DNA of 64,000 nt, from assembly GCA_963816985.1 (NCBI GenBank), contig CAWFMF010000004.1:2542001-2606000 (forward strand), written 5' to 3'. Shown here one piece after another: positions 59,150 to 64,000 of this stretch; position 1 is the first letter of the stretch; the number at the start of each line of letters is the position of its first letter. Origin of the DNA: JAIVJM01 sp963816985. GTDB lineage: Bacteria; Acidobacteriota; Blastocatellia; Pyrinomonadales; Pyrinomonadaceae. The notes under the pieces were generated by a model. That model was not told the origin of the DNA. It saw only the letters and a program-made list of their open reading frames with translations, and did not search any database. A program made the translations under genes and the position numbers.

Positions 59150-61591
59150 ATGGGATTCGATAAGGTCAAAGCCATCCGTGCGGCAGAGAAGTACCTCGCC
59201 CAGGGCAAGATACCGGCAGCCGTCCAGGAGTACCGTCGCATCGTCGAGCACGACGAGGAAGACTACACCGCGCTCAACACGCTCGGCGACCTCTGCTCGC
59301 GCATCAACGAGAAGCAGGAGGCCGTCGTCTGCTACCGCCGCGTCGCCGACCATTATCGCGATCAGGGCTTCTCGCTCAAAGCCGTCGCGATGTACAAGAA
59401 GGTCTCGCGCATCAACCCTCACGACCACGACACGGCTCTTTCGCTCGCCACGCTCTACGAGCAGCAGGGTTTGATGGCCGACGCGCGCGCGCAATACCTC
59501 ACCGCCGCCGACGCCTTCACGCGCGCGGGCCGCGCCCGCGACGCGCTCGAAGTCCTGCGCCGCATCGCCGACCTCGACCCTTCGGACACGACCATCCGCC
59601 TCCGTCTCGCGCTGGGCTACGCCGCCGACGACTTTCCCGAAGAGGCCGCCGAAGCCTTCACGCAGGCGGGAGAGCGATTGGCCACGCGCGGCGAAGTCGA
59701 GCAGGCGCTCGAAGCCTTCACGCAGGCGCTGGCCTTGAGGCCGACGATGCACTCGGCCTTGCACGGGCTCGTCGCCGCGCACTCGGCGCTCGGCACGGCG
59801 GACGAGGCCGCCGACGTTCTGGAGCAGGCCGTCAGGAGCAAGCCCGGCGACCTTGAGCTGCGCGCGCTGCTGGCCCGCGCCTACGTCGAGGCCGAAGACG
59901 CCGCGCGCGCCGAGGAGGCGACCGCCGCACTCGTCCGCCTGGACGCGCCGAGCTTCACGCTCTACTTCGACGTCGCCCGTCTCTACCTCCAACAGGGGAA
60001 CGTCGAGGCGGCGACGCGCGCCCTCGGCGCGGTGGCCGAGCAGGCCTTGAAGAGCAGGCAGGAGGAGACCCTGCTTGAGCTTCTGCAAGAGGTTCTGGCG
60101 CGCGACCCCGAACAGATGGAGGCCCTGCACCTTTTGGTCAGAGCCCACACGTGGCAGCGCGACGAGGAGCGTCTGCGCACGGCGCTCGAACGCCTCGCCG
60201 ACGCGGCGGAGACGACCGGCGCGGTCGAAGAAGAACGCAAGGCGCTCTCGCAGCTCGCGCGGCTCTCGCCCGACGAGACGCGCTACGGCGCGCGCCTCCA
60301 AGCCCTCGGCGGCCCACTGCCCGACGGCGACCCGGCGACCGGCGGCGCGCTCTCCAACGAAGTGCCCACGTTCGAGAGCTTCATGCTCAACGACGACGCG
60401 TTCGCCGCGCCGCCCGCCTCGGACGCGCAGCAGTCCGCCGCGCCGCCCGCCTCCGAGTTCGAGTGGAACTCGGTCGCGACGCCCGCCGCCGACGCGCCGG
60501 ACGCGAGCGCCTCTTTTGCCGACCTCAACAACTTCACCGACGCGAGCGAGGTCGCGCACGGCTTCTCCGCCGCGCGGGGCGCGTCCGCGCCGCCGTCTCA
60601 GCCGGAAGCGTTTCACGAGATAGACTTCGGTGGCTCTTCCCACGCGTCGGGCGGCGAGGCGCAGGGCGGCCCACACTTCGAGCAGGTGCTCGTGCAGGAG
60701 TTGGAGAGCGTAGACTTTTATCTCGAACAGGGCTACTCCGACATCGCCTCCGAAACGCTCGAAATGCTCGAACGCCAGTACGGGCCGCACCCGGAGATTG
60801 ACCGCCGGCGCGCGCTCCTCCCGGCGGACGCGTCTAACCCGACCGCCGCGAGCGCATCCGTCCCGGAGGGCGACGTCCCCGTCTACGTCGCGCCCGAAGC
60901 GTTCGACGCGGCGGAGTTCGCCGCCGAGACTTCTGCGACTCCCGACGCGACCGCCGAAGCTTCGGACTTCGCCGCCTTCGACTTCTCGGTCGGCGAAGCC
61001 CCGACGCCGGTCGCGGTCGAAGACGACGCCGCCGCCCCGGCGGTGTTTTTCACCGAGCCGGAAACAGTCGAAGCGACCGCCGCGCCCGCGTCGCAGAGCC
61101 CGGCAGGCGCGGGGATTGACCCCGGCCTCGCCGCCATCTTCGACGAGTTCCGCGAGGCGGTCGAAGACTCCGAAGAGCCCGCGGGCGTGGACTACGAGAC
61201 GCACTTCAACATGGGCCTCGCCTACCGCGAGATGGGGATGCTCGACCAGTCCATACAGGAACTCCAGACCGCCATCGAACAGACCGCGCCGGGCGACGGC
61301 ACGACGCGCTACCTCCAGTGCTGCAACCTCCTCGGCCACTGCTTCATGGAGAAGGGGATGCCGCGCCCCGCCGCCACCTGGTTCGGCAAGGGGCTCAAAG
61401 CGCCCGGCCACACGGAGGACGAGTATCAGGCGCTGCGCTTCGAGTTGGGCACGTCCTACGAGCGGATGGGCGACACGCAGCGCGCCATCGAAGTCTTCTC
61501 CGAAGTCTACGGCGTGGACGTCTCCTATCGCGGCGTCGCCGACAAGCTGCGCGACCTGCAAGCACAAAAGACGGTGATCAGTGATGAGTGA
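59150..61591 (+). CDS. large tetratricopeptide-repeat protein
   Basis: 813 residues. TPR units fill residues 1-390 (AAEKYLAQGKIPAAVQEYRR; ALNTLGDLCSRINEKQEAVV; AVAMYKKVSRINPHDHDTAL). An Ala/Pro-rich disordered region (about 400-640) follows, with a short helix segment QGYSDIASETLEMLERQYGP inside it. A final TPR pair is at about 680-800 (FNMGLAYREMGMLDQSIQEL). There is no signal peptide. It is probably a scaffold. Its last residues VISDE and the stop codon are encoded by a heptamer repeat. Function is unknown. Confidence 0.85.
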   Translation: MGFDKVKAIRAAEKYLAQGKIPAAVQEYRRIVEHDEEDYTALNTLGDLCSRINEKQEAVVCYRRVADHYRDQGFSLKAVAMYKKVSRINPHDHDTALSLATLYEQQGLMADARAQYLTAADAFTRAGRARDALEVLRRIADLDPSDTTIRLRLALGYAADDFPEEAAEAFTQAGERLATRGEVEQALEAFTQALALRPTMHSALHGLVAAHSALGTADEAADVLEQAVRSKPGDLELRALLARAYVEAEDAARAEEATAALVRLDAPSFTLYFDVARLYLQQGNVEAATRALGAVAEQALKSRQEETLLELLQEVLARDPEQMEALHLLVRAHTWQRDEERLRTALERLADAAETTGAVEEERKALSQLARLSPDETRYGARLQALGGPLPDGDPATGGALSNEVPTFESFMLNDDAFAAPPASDAQQSAAPPASEFEWNSVATPAADAPDASASFADLNNFTDASEVAHGFSAARGASAPPSQPEAFHEIDFGGSSHASGGEAQGGPHFEQVLVQELESVDFYLEQGYSDIASETLEMLERQYGPHPEIDRRRALLPADASNPTAASASVPEGDVPVYVAPEAFDAAEFAAETSATPDATAEASDFAAFDFSVGEAPTPVAVEDDAAAPAVFFTEPETVEATAAPASQSPAGAGIDPGLAAIFDEFREAVEDSEEPAGVDYETHFNMGLAYREMGMLDQSIQELQTAIEQTAPGDGTTRYLQCCNLLGHCFMEKGMPRPAATWFGKGLKAPGHTEDEYQALRFELGTSYERMGDTQRAIEVFSEVYGVDVSYRGVADKLRDLQAQKTVISDE

Positions 61592-61650
61592 TGAGTGATA
61601 AGAAGGAAGACCGTTCTTTTCTTATCACTCATCACTCATCACTGATCACT
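61574..61650. repeat. heptamer inverted repeat (GTGATGA / GATGAGT words)
   Basis: GTGATCA GTGATGA GTGATGA GTGATAA is mirrored by TTATCAC TCATCAC TCATCAC TGATCAC. It begins inside the TPR gene and ends 10 bases before the next ATG. Confidence 0.85.
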
Positions 61651-61660
61651 TGGGTTGAAA

Positions 61661-62086
61661 ATGGCATCGAAGCTGACCGTCTTCTTCTATATCGTGCTCT
61701 GCCTTCAGGCGGGCGTCGTGCTGATGGTCGTCCCGTGGATGTCGGTCTTCGGGATGGGCGACTGGGGCGACAACTACCTTCTGGTCTACGCTTCGCAGCA
61801 GATGGGGGTGCAAGGGTTGCAGCAGGCCGTGGCCTCCGGCTGGGTGCGGGGCGCGGTGACGGGCCTCGGCCTCCTCAACATTGCGATGGCCGTCTGGGAG
61901 ATAGTGCATTTCGAGGAGACCTCCCGCAAACTTCAGGGCCCGCCGCCCGCCGCCCCTGCCCTAACGCCGCCGACCGAAGCCAAAGCTCTCCCGCAAGAAG
62001 CCCCCGATGCCAGCCGAGCCGCGAACGCCGACCAACTGTCTCATCACGCCCGGCGAGACGACGCGCCAGACCACGACGGCGAGTGA
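61661..62086 (+). CDS. small hydrophobic membrane protein (141 aa)
   Basis: From ATG 61661. Two hydrophobic segments are seen (residues 5-30, KLTVFFYIVLCLQAGVVLMV; and about 66-86, RGAVTGLGLLNIAMAVWEIV). A Pro-rich cytoplasm-like tail follows. The end overlaps thiE by 80 bases, which is unusual, so the last residues may be a secondary use of thiE DNA. I do not recognise a family. Confidence 0.6.
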   Translation: MASKLTVFFYIVLCLQAGVVLMVVPWMSVFGMGDWGDNYLLVYASQQMGVQGLQQAVASGWVRGAVTGLGLLNIAMAVWEIVHFEETSRKLQGPPPAAPALTPPTEAKALPQEAPDASRAANADQLSHHARRDDAPDHDGE

Positions 62087-62672
62087 AGAGTTCGAAAAGC
62101 TCCTCGCGCTCGTCGCGCGGGCCGTCGCCGCCCGCATCGCGCTCGTCCAACTGCGCGAGAAGGAGTTGAGCGCGCGCGTCATGTACGACCTCGCCGCCCG
62201 CGCCGCCGCGCTCGCGCGCGGGAGCCGCACCCGCGTCCTCGTCAACGACCGCGCCGACATCGCGCGCGCCGCCCTCTGCGATGGCGTGCAGCTCACGACG
62301 CTCTCTCTCGAAACGCGCGTCGTGCGCCGGGCCTTCGGCGAAGGCTTCACGGTCGGCGTCTCGACGCACTCGCTTGAGGAAGCGCGCGCGGCGCGCGACG
62401 GCGGCGCGGACTTCGCACTCTTCGGCCCCGTCTTCGACACGCCGTCGAAGCGCGCCTACGGCCCGCCGCTCGGACTCAGCGCGCTCGCCGAAGCCGCCCG
62501 TGCCCTCGCGCCGTTCACGCTCCTCGCCGTCGGCGGCATCAACGCCGGGAACGCACACGCGGCGCTCCGCGCGGGCGCGGCGGGCGTCGCCGCCATCCGC
62601 ATGTTCGCCGAAGCGGAAGACCTCGCCCGGACAGTCCGCATTCTTAATGAACCTGAGAGTCCGCACTCTTAA
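62007..62672 (+). CDS. thiE: ThiE-like thiamine-phosphate synthase
   Basis: 221 residues. Family motifs are NCLITPGETTRQ (N-terminal beta strand), ALVQLREKEL-like RIALVQLREKELSARVMYDL, RVLVNDRADIARAALCDGVQ, THSLEEARAARDGGADFALF, GPVFDTPSK and LLAVGGINAGNA. The enzyme joins HMP pyrophosphate and thiazole phosphate, or it is a TenI-type homologue. The next gene, thiD, follows after five bases, supporting thiamine synthesis. Confidence 0.87.
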   Translation: MPAEPRTPTNCLITPGETTRQTTTASEEFEKLLALVARAVAARIALVQLREKELSARVMYDLAARAAALARGSRTRVLVNDRADIARAALCDGVQLTTLSLETRVVRRAFGEGFTVGVSTHSLEEARAARDGGADFALFGPVFDTPSKRAYGPPLGLSALAEAARALAPFTLLAVGGINAGNAHAALRAGAAGVAAIRMFAEAEDLARTVRILNEPESPHS

Positions 62673-62677
62673 CGAAG

Positions 62678-63511
62678 ATGAGTAACGCCGAAACAGGCTC
62701 GCGCCTCGTCGCCCTGACCGTCGCCGGGTTCGACCCGTCGGGCGGCGCAGGCGTCGTCGCCGACATCAAGACCTTCACGGCCTTCGGCTGCTTCGCCACC
62801 GCCGCCGTGACCTCTCTGACTTACCAGAACACGACGGGCGTCTTCGGCGCGGCGCACCAGACCGCCGAGACGGTGCGCGCGCAGGCGCTCGCCGTCGTCG
62901 AGGACTTCAAAGTCTCCGGCGCGAAGACGGGGATGCTCCCGACGCGCGAAATCATTTCGGAAGTCGCGCGCCTCTTCCGCGAGGAGCAACTTCCCGCGCC
63001 CGTCGTTGACCCGGTGGTGCGCTCGACCTCCGGCTTCGATTTGATTGACGACGAGGCGCTCGAAGCCTTGAAGCGGGAGCTGATGCCCCTGGCGCGCGTC
63101 GTCACGCCGAACATCCCGGAAGCCGAGCGCATCACCGGCTTAACCATCCGCGACGAGGCGGGGATGCGGCGCGCGGCGCGGCGGATGCGCGAGATGGGCG
63201 CGCGGGCGGTGCTCGTGAAGGGCGGACATCTGACGGGCGCGGTCGCCCTCGACCTGCTCGACGACGGAGGACAGACCACCACCTTCAACATCTTACGCAT
63301 CGAAACGACGGCGACCCACGGGACGGGCTGCACGCTCGCCGCCGCCATCGCCGCGTGCCTCGCGCGCGGGATGAGTTTGGAGGCGGCGGTCGGCGCGGCC
63401 AAGCTTTTCGTCACCGAAGCCATCCGCCGCGCGCCGCGCCTCGGTCGCGGCCACGGCCCCATCAATCACGACGTGCCCGTCCCCTTCAAAGCGGGCGTCG
63501 AGTGGGAGTGA
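62678..63511 (+). CDS. thiD: ThiD, hydroxymethylpyrimidine (phosphate) kinase
   Basis: 277 residues of the ribokinase-like ThiD fold. Motifs: VAGFDPSGGAGVVADIKTF, GCFATAAVTSLTYQNT, AKTGMLPTREIISEV, VVDPVVRSTSG, VTPNIPEAERITG, LVKGGHLTG and the anion hole HGTGCTLAAAIAACLARG with catalytic Asp replaced in register by the Cys of GTGC, as is usual for this family. It phosphorylates HMP and HMP-P. It is co-transcribed with thiE. Confidence 0.93.
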   Translation: MSNAETGSRLVALTVAGFDPSGGAGVVADIKTFTAFGCFATAAVTSLTYQNTTGVFGAAHQTAETVRAQALAVVEDFKVSGAKTGMLPTREIISEVARLFREEQLPAPVVDPVVRSTSGFDLIDDEALEALKRELMPLARVVTPNIPEAERITGLTIRDEAGMRRAARRMREMGARAVLVKGGHLTGAVALDLLDDGGQTTTFNILRIETTATHGTGCTLAAAIAACLARGMSLEAAVGAAKLFVTEAIRRAPRLGRGHGPINHDVPVPFKAGVEWE

Positions 63512-63516
63512 AGAAG

Positions 63517-64000
63517 ATGAAAGAAGAACTCAAGAACGTCCTCCGTTCGGCGACGACGGTCGCGCTCGTGCTGTGCCTCGGTCTCGCCGCCGGTGTCGTC
63601 CGCGTCCCGGCGCAGGGAGGAGACCTCTCCGGCGGCGTGGGGGCTTTCGCCGCGCAGCCGAAGCCGAACAAGGTGGTGGAGAAGATTAAGCGGCCCGTCT
63701 ACAAGCGACCGGCGGGGCCGACGGTGAGCCCGAACGACCGTCTGATGGAGGCGGCGAGCACCGGCAACGTGGCCGCCTTCGCCGCGCTCTTGAAGGGCGG
63801 CGCGAGCGTCAACGCGAAGGCCAGGGCGGGCGGCTGCACGCCGCTCGTCTACGCGGTCGAGGGCAAGCAGAAGGCGGCGGCGCGAGAGCTTCTGGCGAAG
63901 GGCGCGGACGTGAACCTCGCCTGTGAAGACGGGCTCACCGCCCTCATGCTCGCCTCCGAGGACGGCGACGCCGAACTCGCGCAACTCTTCATTGACGGCG
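63517..64000 (+). CDS. secreted ankyrin-repeat protein, C-terminus cut by window edge
   Basis: Starts at ATG 63517, five bases after thiD, with GGAG eight bases upstream. A signal peptide (ATTVALVLCLGLAAGVVRVPA) precedes a basic linker (KPNKVVEKIKRPVYKRP). Ankyrin repeats start about residue 75: DRLMEAASTGNVAAFAALLK, GCTPLVYAVEGKQKAAAREL and DGLTALMLASEDGDAELAQL. At least 161 residues are visible. Probably periplasmic or surface; function is unknown. Confidence 0.82.
   Translation, partial: MKEELKNVLRSATTVALVLCLGLAAGVVRVPAQGGDLSGGVGAFAAQPKPNKVVEKIKRPVYKRPAGPTVSPNDRLMEAASTGNVAAFAALLKGGASVNAKARAGGCTPLVYAVEGKQKAAARELLAKGADVNLACEDGLTALMLASEDGDAELAQLFIDG

Noticed and set aside
59147..61567. 806-aa minus-strand ORF opposite the TPR gene
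   Set aside because: Low-complexity Arg/Val/Gly antisense product; the plus strand has clear TPR units and a promoter.

Overview
The window reads as a chromosomal segment of an Acidobacteriota bacterium, most likely class Blastocatellia (Pyrinomonadales-like). The evidence is inference from content: high GC with long antisense shadow ORFs, three secreted DUF4214 proteins, a TIGR03437-type C-terminal domain, an NF038122-like secreted metalloprotease, a diderm lipid A / LptD gene set, and a Tes-like radical SAM enzyme of the kind expected in bacteria that make membrane-spanning lipids.

Layout. 1-8.8 kb is an outer-membrane block: a Tes-like radical SAM protein (cut by the left edge), lpxA, lpxD, lpxB, a HAD phosphatase-like gene and lptD. 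8.8-9.7 kb is a REP-associated IS200-like transposase flanked by palindromes. 9.8-19.7 kb holds three large secreted multidomain proteins, the third with a frameshift. 19.8-28.0 kb and 34.5-58.9 kb form a large surface-polysaccharide region: GT4, GT2, GT-C and YfhO membrane enzymes, several SAM methyltransferases (one fused to a glycosyltransferase), the ABC exporter pair Wzt/Wzm, a coiled-coil protein, an O-antigen-ligase-like protein carrying a PDZ-like insertion, a GH13 enzyme and a cobalamin-type radical SAM protein. 59.1-64 kb holds a TPR protein, a small membrane protein, thiE, thiD and the start of an ankyrin protein.

The region is interrupted at 29,596-34,411 by a 4,816-bp transposon with 13 perfectly matched terminal bases (18/20 overall) and a perfect 9-bp target duplication. 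It encodes a YREK-signature (IS4-type) transposase with a SWIM zinc finger, plus unusual passengers: a DUF4177-like microprotein, a probably leaderless zinc-ribbon microprotein, a 43-aa ORF, a tRNA-like gene with class I body, GCU anticodon, C33 and C55, a coiled-coil/winged-helix protein, an XRE regulator whose ribosome site lies in a hairpin, and a trypsin-like protease. This is the best candidate for an undescribed system.

A second unusual layer is a set of intergenic inverted repeats built from 7-bp tandem words (eleven loci). The words differ between loci, and five genes take their last codons and stop from them. A third is a ~110-aa beta-sandwich-like domain at the C-terminus of four unrelated glycan enzymes and one lipoprotein.

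How the genes work together (inference): lpx/lpt genes build and export lipid A; the glycosyltransferases and methyltransferases build a methylated glycan on a lipid carrier; Wzt/Wzm export it; the O-antigen-ligase-like protein transfers it. Two single-base frameshifts (about 18.88 kb and 48.31 kb) in otherwise intact genes could be assembly errors.
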